Assembly (NCBI GenBank): GCA_947685225.1
Contig: CANTUV010000024.1
Span: forward strand, 29,220,001-29,284,000
DNA from: Garcia nutans
Taxonomy: Eukaryota; Streptophyta; Magnoliopsida; Malpighiales; Euphorbiaceae
Length of the DNA stretch: 64,000 nucleotides
Direction: 5' to 3'
Shown: positions 10,201-22,259 of the stretch, piece by piece
Position numbering within the stretch: the first letter of the stretch is position 1
How the letters are laid out: every line of letters starts with the position of its first letter
Translations under genes and position numbers: made by a program
Notes under the pieces: model-generated
The model's input: the letters and a program-made list of their open reading frames with translations, nothing else
What the model was told of the DNA's origin: nothing
Databases searched by the model: none

Positions 10201-13200
10201 ATAATTTCGTCCTCGAAATTATCTAGTATCATTGTAATCCATTCATAATACCATACCATCTTAACTTCCAAATGAAGTTAATTATACGTTTAAGTCATTA
10301 TATCATCAAATCATATAGCTTCAACTCTCCTCTTTAAAGTCAACCACTTACTTAAAATTCCATAACTCATCATTCTATATGTTGATACATCTTATTACTT
10401 CTTTAATCAAACATTCAAAAGAGCTCATTACATCTCTTGTTAAAGTCTTTATACAAGAATCAGATCATTTTATAGTACACTTATACTCCATCCAACCTTT
10501 ATATTTAATATATTTTGTTCTTTCACTTCTTTGTAATTACTCTCTTAATTTTAACTTTAAAAACCATTGACTTATATCTGAGCATTAATTATCCCATCAT
10601 TACAATCACTGTCTAAAAAGGCATTTATCACCCTCAATAGATAACAAAATCCTGATTTTTCATAAATGGAGTTATTTCTTTAGCATGCTCTTCACTTAAC
10701 TTACAAATTAATACATTACCTTTCAACTTATTTTATAAATAACCAATCTTCTTCTCTTCTTACCATAAGTTACAATTACCATAATTCCATTCATTCATCC
10801 AATCACACTTTTAAAAATTTTACATCATATATATTACCATGTAAATAATTACACTCTTGGTACAACTATACACATTAAATCTCAATAATGATTCATAATC
10901 TTAGTCAAATCGAAATCCATCGATCTATCTGTCACAATATATCCACATTCCAATCTTGTTCAACTCTAACTAACAATTAATTTATTCAAACTCATCATAA
11001 AATTTCACAATATTCATATATATATATATATATAACTTCATTCCATTAGAGCAAACTCATATTCAATTCCTGATCTCTTCCGACCCATTTCAGTCAAATC
11101 ATCATGATAACAAATCAATTCAAATTATCTGTTAATATACACATAGTTTATTCTCTATTATCTTATTATAATTCCCACCAATTCTCATAAAGATTTTATA
11201 CCATAATTACTATCTATAATTCATTCACTCAAACCTCGAGTTACATCCCTTAAACATATTCAGTATAACTTTCAGTCATATTCTATAATTTCTCCCTTTT
11301 TAATATCTCTTCTCATTTCATATCGTTGTTATTTTTATTTTGATTAGCTTATTGTCATATCATCCATAACTCAAAACATTTCCATAATTTCTTTTTCCTC
11401 TCTTCATATTCACAATTTTAACCCAATTCTTAACATAAAATGATAAAGTACAATTTTATCCATCATAACTTTTAACTATACTTCTCAAACAAGATTTTCA
11501 ATCTCACCAAATCTGTACTGCAATCCTTTTATCTAAGATCCAAATCCATGGATAACAAAATTAACCAATCAAACACACTAAACAAAACACATGGCTTTAA
11601 GAGATTAATATTCAAACCTGAGACTTTCCAATCAATATTGTTCTTCTCATAATTTTATTCTCAATCCAAACAAATACAAGGCTAAGGTGTATCTCAAGAA
11701 TTACATATTCCTTCTTTACATTTTTACTATATCAGAAGTTAACACATTCCAACTCCATTTCAACCAAATTTGCATTCAATTATATAATCTTTATCAACTT
11801 AAGTCACGTTTCAACAATATTATTATATATATATTCAATCATATACAGTTCTTATACAATTTCTATTCGTCACTTCATTTCTAATCCATTTACAATCTCT
11901 TATAATATAATTACATAGAACTTTTTATATGTAAATACTTTGGGACTCTAAATATCATAAAATTATCAAATTTATGGCTCATCAACAATTTCTACTGTCC
12001 ACTATTACTCAAGTCCATTTCATCCTTACTTTTATCACACAATCCAATTAGCTTTACCCAGTTCCAGACCTACTCTCTCTTAGGTCCACTCATACATACA
12101 ACATCATTTCCATATCACTAATTCTATAATTATACCACATACATATTCATAGGTCATCTACAAAACATGATTCACACCTTTAGTATATATGTATAATTTC
12201 ATTCACATGTCATATACATGTACACACTTAATTATATGCTCTTATTTTATTTTCCTTTTTCATACATTCAATACAAATTTAATATTCATCACTTTCTTTT
12301 AAACATTATCATTCTCATTCTTCCCATATAATAGAAAGTATTTATTCACACAACATATATATATATATATATTGACTATAATAATATTTCACATCCATCT
12401 TGATCACATTCCCAATGTGACATCTCTTTCACTTTCATCTTTAAAAGCAATTAGTATGCTTCCATAACCATTTTTACCCTTTACACTCAAAATGACTTAA
12501 AATAACTCATTTTCATTTGCTTATCCACTTTCCTTTTTTACTTTAAAATAATTTCTCATACTACCAATCACAATACTCAATTCATAATGCTTTAATATGG
12601 AATATTAGTCATTTCTCCTAGCTCCTGTATTGAATATACATTAAACCATCAATATCCCAATAATCTTTATCAAATTCCACTGAAACTTTAACTTCTCAAT
12701 TTACTACTTCGTTTAAGCTTCAATTTGCCAAACTCATCTTTTCTTAATATCAACTTTAAAAGCATCTTATATATATATCACAAAGTAATATCAAAACATA
12801 TAATTTTCACAATTATCCAACTCATTCCAAAATTTCAAATATCCCATATCACCACCATTATCATGAGCTTTTATAATATCCAAGCATCTCACATCTCTAA
12901 CATTGAATTCACAATGTTTGCATTATAATAACAATACTAAGTTATATTCTTATTTAACCACTATCATCTCTTTTTCCTTTAAACAAAACCTTAACTGTAT
13001 ATACATCCCAACTTTACATAATCACACTATTTTTATACTAACCAACTTATTCAATATTTCACCATACTCTCCTTGTTTAAATAACATAACTTTCAATATT
13101 AATAAATCGATATTATTTCCTCTGTTTAGTAAACTCAACATTAGCAAACCCAACATAAACTTTATTATAAATAGGTTCAAAGTATAGAGGAAAGAATTCA

Positions 13201-13720
13201 TACTTTAATCTTGATTTTGATTTCTACTCATTTTCAACTTTATTCTCCTTTTCATTTCTTTATGTTTCAATTCACATTATGTCCTACATAATATTGCTCA
13301 TAAACATCGACATTACATTCCATGTTGCACACAATATGACATTTTCATATGCATCATCAATATACATATAGCACATTACATTTCACAATTTGTTTTCTCA
13401 TAGTCAATTAGGCACTATGCCTCAATTATAATTCATTTTCAACATCAATACCAACAATCATGATTTCTCATCACATCAAAATAGTATACACATATATCAT
13501 CAACTACATAGAACATCTCATATAACACAAATATTTTACTATTCATATAATGCCACATCCGAGACCAACCTAGGTGTCAATGCATATGCACGTATTACAA
13601 ATTTCATTTCAAAACTTTTCCTTTTTACTTCTATTTAAACTTTTCAAAACTCTTTTTTTTTTTTATACTCTTCAAAAATTCTCTTTTTAGTTTCACTTAG
13701 GCCGAGAATCTCGAACCTAA

Positions 13721-13732
13721 GCTCTGATACCA
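13721..13732 (-). promoter_or_regulatory. Primer binding site (initiator tRNA-Met) of the coding-free element
   Basis: The minus strand reads TGGTATCAGAGC, seven bases from the LTR end at 13740. The site is perfect, so the element still has what it needs to be reverse transcribed by enzymes supplied from elsewhere. Confidence 0.93.
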
Positions 13733-13739
13733 AAATAAT

Positions 13740-16700
13740 TGTAACACTCTGATACCCTATATAAGTACTATACATATACCTAGTATACATACAGTAAGTA
13801 TATAAAGTATAAGAATGCTACTTTTCGTTACCTTTTAAAAACCTGTAACCGAATTTAAACCATAATACATTAATTTAAATAACATTTATAAAATCATTAT
13901 CTTTATCCAAATTACATTTATACATATAAATACTCTCTCATCAGAAATACATCAAAATTAAAAGTATTACATGTATGCATTACCCTCTAGTTGGTCTCGA
14001 CAAACTCTTACTCTTCTTGTGGTATAATGAGAGACTTCATATCTTCACCTATTTACCTGCGCGAATACACACCCGCGCTAAGCCCGAGAGCTTAGTAGTC
14101 CAAATATAAAATGTAAACATATAGTATAGAAGTATTAACATATAATGATATATCCATTCAATGTATAATTAATTCTTATCATATTATCTTTTCTTTTTAA
14201 TTGCATCATTCATATATCTTAGCTAATTTCATATATAATGTACATATATATACATAATATTATCACCAACCCCAATATATCACCAATATATTAATACACC
14301 CACATTATATATACCATACCAATCATTATTGCAATACACACATTACATATCATATCAATCACTATTGCAATACGCACATTACATATCATACCCATCACTA
14401 TTGCAATACACACATTACATATCATACCAATCACGAATCACATTTTTAATGAAGATAACCATTATCATCAACCACTATTCATTTACATATCATACCTCAT
14501 AACATTATCTTATTCACAATTCATCAATCATGATTCATTTATTTCAACACTTGTATTTCACATTGGCAACAAAGACAGACTCGGGCCCAAAACACTAATA
14601 TGTCATTCGACTTTCAGAGTTAATGCTTTGGTTTAATTATCACATTTATCATTATCCCAACTAGGCTTCAAGGATTAGGTTCAACCAAGCTTCAAGGGGA
14701 GCAAAGCATGCTAAGCATCAACCCAACTTGGCTTCAAGAACCAACCCAACCTAGCTTCAAGGGTTGTAACATCTCAATTAGGCTTCAAGGAATCAATTCC
14801 AACCTAACTTCAAGAGATTGTTACTATTAGGCATGCCACCAACAACAAAACTCTGAAAATGAATAACATATTAGACACACAATTCATTGATCATTCCATC
14901 ACCAATATCATTTACAATTCTCATCATCATTTAGGCAAACATGCCTTACATATCTCAATTGAATTGTCATAGCCAATCACAATGGCTTCATATCATATTT
15001 GAATCATCATGGCCAATTACAATGGCTTCACAACATATCCTATCTCAATCCATATGATACATATAGCATCATTGATATAACATTTCAAAGTATTTTATTC
15101 ATATAATACATTGCCATTCACAAGATTCACAATGCATATAACATAACATTTCATCATTTCTCAAAATACATAAACACCATTCATTATTAGAGCATTTATC
15201 ATAATAATTTGCACATACCTTAAGAATGATCCTCATTTCTTCCTATCTTTCCCATTTCATATATCATCCTTTATATATATATATAGAAATTGACATTATT
15301 CATTTACATTCACAATATAATAGAGTATTTAACACATTCATCCAAATGTGTTAAGGTTCAAGGACATATAAGGATATACAATCAAATAGGATTTATGCTT
15401 ACCTTTTAATGATCTTCACAACTTTCACCTCATTCAATCATCACCTTAGTCAAATTATATTAACAATATAGTAAACTACTTAACACATTTGCAAACAAAT
15501 GTGTTAAGCCTCAAATCATGTAAATAAATACAATCATATGTATTGGTACTTACCTCAAGAACTACTCCCATCAATTTATACATTTCTTTATTCCAAGAAT
15601 TCTCCACATTTAGGTTAATGCAACCCAATCTCTTCGAAACCTAATCCAAAGATCATTATTCATAAGTTTAGTATCATCTACATACATTTGTTTAGGTCAT
15701 TCTTTGTTTACAAAGTGTTTATGTTTAGGTTTAGAGACCAAACTATCTTTGAAGAATCAAAACCATACAAAAAGAACAAAGAAATCAAACAATATCCAAC
15801 TCATTTGAGGGACACGGGCAGCCCACTTGAGGGACACGGCCGTGTCTCTCAACTATAAAAGAGGCAGTAGCCAACACGGCTAGGTGACACGGCCGAGCTT
15901 GTGGCCGTGTCTCTCACCAAAAACCACAGTAGCTGACACGGCTTGGGGACACGGCCGTGTCTTCCAAAAACACTCCAACACATCCAAAATTTTTCATGAC
16001 TTGGCCGTGTCTCTCCCTTGCCTTTGGCCGTGTCACTCAAGAACACAAACCCTATTTATGGCCAACTCTTCCAAATGCATTTAAACACATAATACCCAAC
16101 ACAAACTCACTCAAATGGATGTAATCAAACTCATTAACACTTATTTTGCACATTTAACATAATACTTACATTAACCAAACATTAAATCATTCATCAACTC
16201 CAAACCTTAAAACCAACTTCACACTTGAACTTCCACTATCAAAACCCACTTAAACTTACAATTTTCACAATCAAACCAACACCAATTCAATCCTTTATCT
16301 CACCATCAATTTTTAACACTTATAAACACATATCAAACACACCAAATCATCACATCAACAAATCACAATTTCCTTTAGACACAACTTCAAAATTAACAAA
16401 GGAAAACACAAGATTACTTACTTGAAATGAAGAAAATCCACAAATCTCTAACCAAAACCCTTGATTCCTTCTTCAATTTGAGTTAAGATCTTCAAACACC
16501 TCTCAAGCTCTTTCTCTTCTTGGATGGCCGGCACACACAAGAGAAGAAAAGAAATTCAACAAAAGTCAACAAGCTTTTCTTCTTTAAATCTCCACCAAGA
16601 GATTTTAACCAAGCAATTACTAAAACACCCTTTTCCATATAACTTAACTTTTGTCTCTTATATGTCCACATAGGTAATTACACATGCCACAAAATAAATA

Positions 16701-16921
16701 TCTCTATTGCATTGACTCTTCCTTTGACTTATGTATATGTTAATTATACAACCATATAAACAACATATACACTTCTCTCTAAACCCTATTTTATTTCCCA
16801 AAACACATATACACAAGCATTCTCTTACCAATTTCTTTTCTCTTCACATAACATATACATTCAATCCAACTTACAACCACAACATAATCAAAACTTCTAA
16901 GGCATACATGAGGATATTACA
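13740..16921 (-). repeat. 5' LTR of the coding-free element (right copy)
   Basis: A 3182-bp LTR at a constant offset of 6737 bp from the left copy, with no net length difference. Two substitutions noticed in 3182 positions imply a very recent insertion. It is followed by the target duplication GGTTT and then by gag sequence of the old copia element. It carries the same hairpin pair and palindrome cluster as the left copy. Confidence 0.95.
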
Positions 16922-17231
16922 GGTTTCAAGTTCAATGTTTTATAATCGACATTAACTCGTGGGTAAAAGCTTCTAAAGAAGAGAAACATTGCGAAGGTTA
17001 AATGTTTTAATTATGGAATAATGGAATAATATATTGACCATCCTTTGCTTTACCCTTGCCTTTGTTATTATAGTACTTGTGCTTGGTGCCACGATTCTCT
17101 TTTAGACTGGCTTAGGCTATATGTGCCTCCACACCGAGTTGCATAGTTGCAAGTCTATCAACCTCTAATTCTAAGTGATGGGAGGCATCATCGAAGATCT
17201 CAATAGCTAGACTATGTATCAACTGCATCTT
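16922..17231 (-). pseudogene. Old copia element, gag fragment (second piece)
   Basis: The minus strand reads KMQLIHSLAIEIFDDASHH, LELEVDRLATMQLGVEAHIA, then ASLKENRGTKHKYYNNKGKGKA. This is the stretch of copia gag just before the zinc knuckle. It joins directly to the piece ending at 28911 once the LTR at 17232-28905 and its ATCTT duplication are removed. At the other end it joins the protease fragment at 6820-7002 after removal of 7003-16921. A stop interrupts it after HIA. Confidence 0.8.
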
Positions 17232-18780
17232 TGTAATATCCCTAATTATGCCCTAGTAGTCTTGGTGTTATTGTTGTTGCACTTGAATTATGTATATATG
17301 ATAAGTTGATAAGAAATTGGAAGAGAATGTTTTTGTTTGGTGGTTGGGAAAGAAAAGAGGGTTTAGAGATAATTGTATATGTTGCTTATATGGTGATATA
17401 TATAACATATAAAGTGGTCAAAATGGAAAGTCAAGGAAAGAGGATATTTTTGTGTTGGTTGTGAAATTACTTAAATGGGTATAGATATGACAAAAGCTTA
17501 GTTAAATGGATGAGGGTATTATAGTAATTTTCTTTTGGATGGGTATTTAGTGCCTATTGACTTTGTGTTTCTTCATCATTTCTTCTTCTTCTTGTTGTTG
17601 TGTGGCCGGCTCACCAAAGAGACAAGAGAGCAAGAGAACAAGTGATGGTTTTGATGATTTCAAGCTCAAAGTGAAGGAAGTTTTCAAAGTTACAAGTTGG
17701 AGTTTCAAGGAATTTCATTATTTGGTAAGTTTTCTCTTGTTTACCCTTGTTATTTTTGAAGTTATGCTTGAGTTGAGTTGGTGAAGGTGTTGGAAGTGAT
17801 TGTGTTGAGTAAGAGTTGTGTTTAGTGAAATTTCTTTCTGTTTTACAATTAGTAAAGGCTGTGACTTGTATGATTTTTAATTAATTATATAAAAATGTTC
17901 TTGAAGTGAATTTTTGATATGTTGTGCCTCTATGAGTCTAGAATGACTGAAAAATATGTTGATTTGATTTTGGAATGGTTATGAGTTTAGAAAGATTATT
18001 TTTATTAGACCTGTTCCAGCAGGTACCTTAACTGAGACAGCTATATTTCGGGATTTTTAATAAAATGTAGAAAAATCATATCCAATTGAATTTTGGATAT
18101 GTTGTTGCTTAGTGAGTCTAGTATTTGAGAAAAATAATTTGGAACCACGTTGATTGAATTTGATTTATGGAATTCACAAAGTTCAGAACTGCTGCCAGGA
18201 TGCAGGGCAATTGGGGCAGTCTGGTTAGGTGAACTATTTGACCAAGATTTTGTGTTCAGTTTGATCTGAAATTTTAAAGGAATGATTTTAAGATACAAAA
18301 CTAAATTCTGTAAAAATTTTAGAATTTTTAGTCAAGTAGATTATTTTATACAAATTTTCAAAATAAGGATAAAATGGAGTCTAAAACCAGAATGTACTAT
18401 TCATATGGTCATTTTGCTAATATTCCTTTTGGATTAGGTTGTGAATGATATAATCAAATGCATGTGTAAGGTCCTAAAACTATGAATCATATCAATTGTT
18501 CTTTGCCCTAATTGCATTGTTGAGATTGAACAATGTTATGTTATGCCTTGTGAATGGTAATGTGTTTCATGAGTAATATACCTTGAAATTGAAATGTATA
18601 TCAAAGATGCAATGATAATTCAAATAAGATATGATATGAGACAATGCCATTGTGATTGGCTATGATGATGAGAATTTGAGAATGGAAATGGTAACTATAT
18701 AATAAATGTATTGTTTGTTTAATATGTTATTCAGTTTTAGAGTTCTGGATTTGGGTGGCATGCCTAAGAAATGATGAAAG

Positions 18781-18965
18781 GTAACAGTCTTGCCGGGTTG
18801 AGGATCTCCTCATATGTGTTGAGTTGATGGTCCAAGAGACTGGGTCTGTTACACTATGAGAATTGTGAATATAAGATATATGATTTGTAACAGTCTTGCC
18901 GGGTTGAGGATCTCCTCATATGTGTTGAGTGATGGTCCAAGAGACTGGGTCTGTTACACTATCCA
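18781..18965 (+). repeat. 106-bp direct duplication in the solo LTR
   Basis: GTAACAGTCTTGCCGGGTTG starts at 18781 and again at 18887. Each copy runs through GGATCTCCTCATATGTGTTG to GACTGGGTCTGTTACACTAT. The second copy differs by a deletion of about two bases (GAGTTGATGG versus GAGTGATGG). In the sister LTRs this place is occupied by tandem CTTGAAGC words. Confidence 0.9.
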
Positions 18966-19318
18966 TGGATAGAGATACATGTATATACATTGCCTACGGG
19001 CGTGATTATTGTGACTATGAACCAAATCAGTAACTCTGAACTCTGAATATCGTATTAAATACTTGTTGGGCCCATAGGTGTCAAGGTTATATGAATGTCC
19101 TAAATAATGTTATGAGCTAATGAAATGGGATGTTGTTTATTGAGTATGATTGATTAATGTTGAATGTGGAAAGATGTTGAAATGTGGTATGCTCATATGA
19201 CTATGATTTGGGAAATGCATAATTATGTGGTTAACTTTATATGTATGATGTTGATCTTATCATTAACATATGTGAAATTGCATTACATTAAAGCATACCA
19301 TTAGCATGTTTTATCTTA

Positions 19319-19356
19319 CTAAGCCGTTGGCTTAGCGCGATAGTGTTTAATCGCGC
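19319..19356 (+). other. Adjacent hairpin pair in the solo LTR
   Basis: CTAAGCC-GTT-GGCTTAG is a perfect 7-bp stem with a 3-base loop. It is followed at once by GCGCGAT...ATCGCGC, a 7-bp stem. The nested element inserted 18 bases downstream (target duplication 19370-19374). Confidence 0.75.
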
Positions 19357-19645
19357 AGGTAATAGAGTTGATAGTGTAATATCCTAAAATATACCCTAAA
19401 AGTGTTGGGATTATTGTTGTATTTGGATTCAATGTGTGTATTGAAGGGTAAGAGAAAAGAAGTGAAGAGAAGATATGGGAATTATAAAATGTAACATATA
19501 TATGAGGTATAAAATGGTGTAGGAAAAGTGAGTTGTATATATATATATTTGTATGATTAGTTAATAATAATAATAATGATAATAAGGACAAAAAGGAAAA
19601 TAAAGAGGAAAGCAAAAAGAAGTTTGTGTGGAGGAGATTTAATTG

Positions 19646-19676
<31 letters not shown>

Positions 19677-19742
19677 TGATAAGGATGAAGGAAAGAACGA
19701 GAACGTTCTTTCTTCTTCTCCTTCGTCTCCTTCTTCTTAGTA

Positions 19743-19777
<35 letters not shown>

Positions 19778-20265
19778 CTAGAGAGAGAAAGGGGATTTTA
19801 CTTCTAATTACACCAAAGACTAAGGTTATCAAGAGGCTTGCAAATGGATATTGAAGATTTGGCAAGCTATTCAAGTAAGTACTTCTCTCTTGAGTTGATT
19901 TTATTGATTATGTATATATATGTTTTTATCTTCTTGTTTTGGGTTTCTTTGGATTGAGGTATGGTTGGTGTTTAAGATGATGGAAATGAAAGATTGAAGT
20001 ATGTAATTGTGTTGAATTGGTATTTAAGTGTTGATAATTTGGGGTATTTGTGATGATGATGATGAATTGTTGAGTTAGGATTTGATATGAATGAAATGGT
20101 ATTTTGAGTAATTGATTATATTGATGTATATATATTGATTGTTATGGTGATATAATGAAGTTATATAAATGTTAAAGTGATATGGAATTGATAAATATGA
20201 ACAAAGATGATGATTAAAAGGGTTGTGGTATGAATTTTGGAAATGGTTTGGTCTTTGAGTTCTTG

Positions 20266-20575
20266 AAGGACACGGCCAAATTATGAGAGACACGGCCAAG
20301 TTAGGGCAACTTGGCCGTGTTGGATGGATTTTGGAGAGACACGGCCACAAGCTTGGCCGTGTCCCTTGAATGTGTTTGCTACTGCCTGACTTTTGTTGAG
20401 AGACACGGCCGTGTCCTCTGCCCGTGTCTGAGTCTGTTTGAAATTGTGATGAGAGACACGGCCACAAGCTTGGCCGTGTCCCATGCCCGTGTTCGCTACT
20501 GCCAAAATTGTGTTGAGAGACACGGCCACAAGCTTGGCCGTGTCCCTCAAGTGTGCTGCCCGTGTCCCTCAAATG
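20266..20575. repeat. Array of CACGGCC hairpins in the LTR
   Basis: Three perfect inverted repeats with arms GACACGGCCA and TGGCCGTGTC and a 6-base loop lie at 20338-20363, 20455-20480 and 20519-20544. One longer inverted repeat with arms GACACGGCCAAGTT / AACTTGGCCGTGT is at 20289-20321. One perfect palindrome GACACGGCCGTGTC is at about 20402-20415. The partner LTR has the same array at 26553-26862 with one C-to-T change breaking the first hairpin (near 26628). Confidence 0.9.
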
Positions 20576-20974
20576 TGTTAAGTAATGTTTTATTCTTTGT
20601 CCTTCTTACATTGTTATATATTCTTCTTATATTGTTGGATCTTTAAAAGGGTCTTTTGGTACCTAAACACACTTAAAACAATAATGATCCAACCAAAAGT
20701 ATATAGAAGATTATAAATCCATGAATAATGTAAAGTGTGATGTATCTAACAATGATGGTATAGGAAATGTGGAAGATATAATGATCATGTATACTTGAGT
20801 GATGAATTGATCAATATGATTTGATGATACTATATGAATAATGTTATGTTCTATGCTTTGTAAATTGTAATGTGTTATATGAATGATGTGATGTTGTGAT
20901 GAAGCATGAAATATAAAATATGTGATATTGTGATGACAGATGAAATGTGAGTTGAAATCAAATGAAATATGAAG

Positions 20975-21120
20975 CCATTGTTATTGGCTATGATGATTCA
21001 AATGAGATGTGAGCCATTGTTATTGGCTATGGTGATTTTAATGTGATGTGATGAAGCCATTGTGATTGGCTATGATGATTCAAATAAAATGTGAACCATT
21101 GTTATTGGTTATGATAATTC
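20975..21120 (+). repeat. Tandem AGCCATTG/TTGGCT words
   Basis: Four imperfect copies of a word pair AGCCATTGT(T/G)ATTGGCT followed by ATGATGATTCAAAT. Each can fold as AGCCA...TGGCT. Two such words are in the 7003 element (8232-8300), and others are at 60767-60795 and 18645-18665. Confidence 0.7.
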
Positions 21121-22247
21121 AATTGAGAATAAAATTGATAAATGAGTTGTGTGACTAATGTGTTATTCCATTTTCAGAGTTTGTTGTTGGTGGCATGCCT
21201 AAGAAGTGTAACAATCTCTTGAAGTTAGGTTGGATTAAATCCTTGAAGCCTAATTGAGATGTTACCACCCTTGAAGCTAGGTTGGATTGGTTCTTGAAGC
21301 CAAGTTGGGTTGAAGCTTAGCATGCTTTGCTCCCCTTGAAGCTTGGTTGAACCTAATCCTTGAAGCCTAGTTGGGTCTATGATAATGATAAATGTGATAA
21401 TTAAACCAAAGCATTACTCTGAAAATTGAATGGCATATTAGTATGTTGTTTGGGCCCAAGTCTGTCTTTGTTGTCAATGTGATTCATGCTTGATGAATTG
21501 TGAATAAAATGATGTTATGAAGTATGATTTTGTAATATGTGCATTGATGTATTGAAGAGGAATGTGTTTTGAGGGACTTTGTTGAGATATGGGCTTATGA
21601 ACATGTTGTATGATGTGTAAAATGTATATGAAGGTGGAATTTGTGAGAATTGCTATTATGAAAATTTGGATAGATCATTGAATGGTGTTTTGTTAAAATG
21701 ATGTATGTTATATATATATATATGAAATAGAAAGGGCAAGAATTGTGTTATGAATGTTCCATGTAATTATATATCAAATTTGCAAAGATAGTGAGAACTT
21801 CTGAAGAATGCATTGAGAAAGGAATACGTGGTAAGAAAACAATAAAACTAAATGCTAAAAATTTAAGGTATGATTCTTTTGGCAAAGTTTATTTTATTAT
21901 TGTTTTATTTAGTACTACTAAGCTCTCGGGCTTAGCGCGGATGTTTAATCGCGCAGGTATTTATGAGGTTAATTTGGAAGTTTAGCTGTGGTGCCACGAG
22001 AAGAGTAAGGGTGTCTCGAGACCAACTAGAAGGTGATGCATACATATATGATTTTAATTATGTTGCATTTTTAATAAGAGCAATGATTTTATAAATGTGT
22101 TTCAAAGTAATGTAAAATTTTATGAATTCGGTTAAAGGTAAATAAACTGAAAATTTACGTGACATTCTGATACTACATATATGTATTGTATGTATACTAG
22201 GTATATGTATGGTACTTATATGGAGTATCAGGGTGTTACAATTATTT

Positions 22248-22259
22248 TGGTATCAGAGC
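22248..22259 (+). promoter_or_regulatory. Primer binding site (initiator tRNA-Met) of the second coding-free element
   Basis: TGGTATCAGAGC lies seven bases after the LTR end, the same spacing as in the 7003-16921 element. Confidence 0.93.

Larger units (their letters stand above)
10185..13739 (-). other. Internal region of the coding-free element, no genes
   Basis: These 3555 bp are very AT-rich with short interrupted frames only (longest 94 residues). No gag zinc knuckle, protease, reverse transcriptase or integrase motif could be found in any frame. The region contains (TA)n runs at about 11021-11034 and 12355-12372. The part next to the primer site (13560-13739) is clearly similar in reverse complement to 22241-22400 of the opposite-facing element, so the internal region is a shared family feature and not random filler. 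Confidence 0.75.
7003..16921 (-). mobile_element. Coding-free long-LTR retrotransposon (LARD-type), young
   Basis: The element is 9919 bp with two direct LTRs of exactly 3182 bp (7003-10184 and 13740-16921) and TG...CA ends. A 5-bp target duplication GGTTT sits at 6998-7002 and 16922-16926. The minus strand carries a tRNA-iMet primer site (13721-13732) and a purine tract (10185-10200). The internal 3555 bp have no gag or pol; the longest frame is 94 residues and resembles nothing I know. The sequence next to the purine tract (TTTCGAGGACGAAATT on the minus strand) is a hallmark I associate with the 3' end of Del/Tekay gypsy elements. I therefore infer a non-autonomous derivative of that lineage. 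Confidence 0.9.
19375..22240 (+). repeat. 5' LTR of the second coding-free element
   Basis: Starts TGTAATATCCTAAAATATACC and ends ATCAGGGTGTTACA. It contains (ATT)n and (GA)n microsatellites near its start, the palindrome cluster (20266-20575), four AGCCATTG...TTGGCT words in tandem (about 20978-21110), tandem CTTGAAGC words (about 21210-21370) and the hairpin pair (21918-21954). The 165-residue minus-strand frame at 20075-20572 and the plus-strand frame at 20311-20646 lie over the palindromes in opposite directions and look like chance frames. Confidence 0.95.

Noticed and set aside
20075..20572. 165-residue minus-strand open frame, repeated at 26362-26859
   Set aside because: It lies wholly in an LTR over inverted repeats, mirrors frames on the other strand (20311-20646), and its composition (HGQACGRVS repeats) comes from the CACGGCC palindromes.
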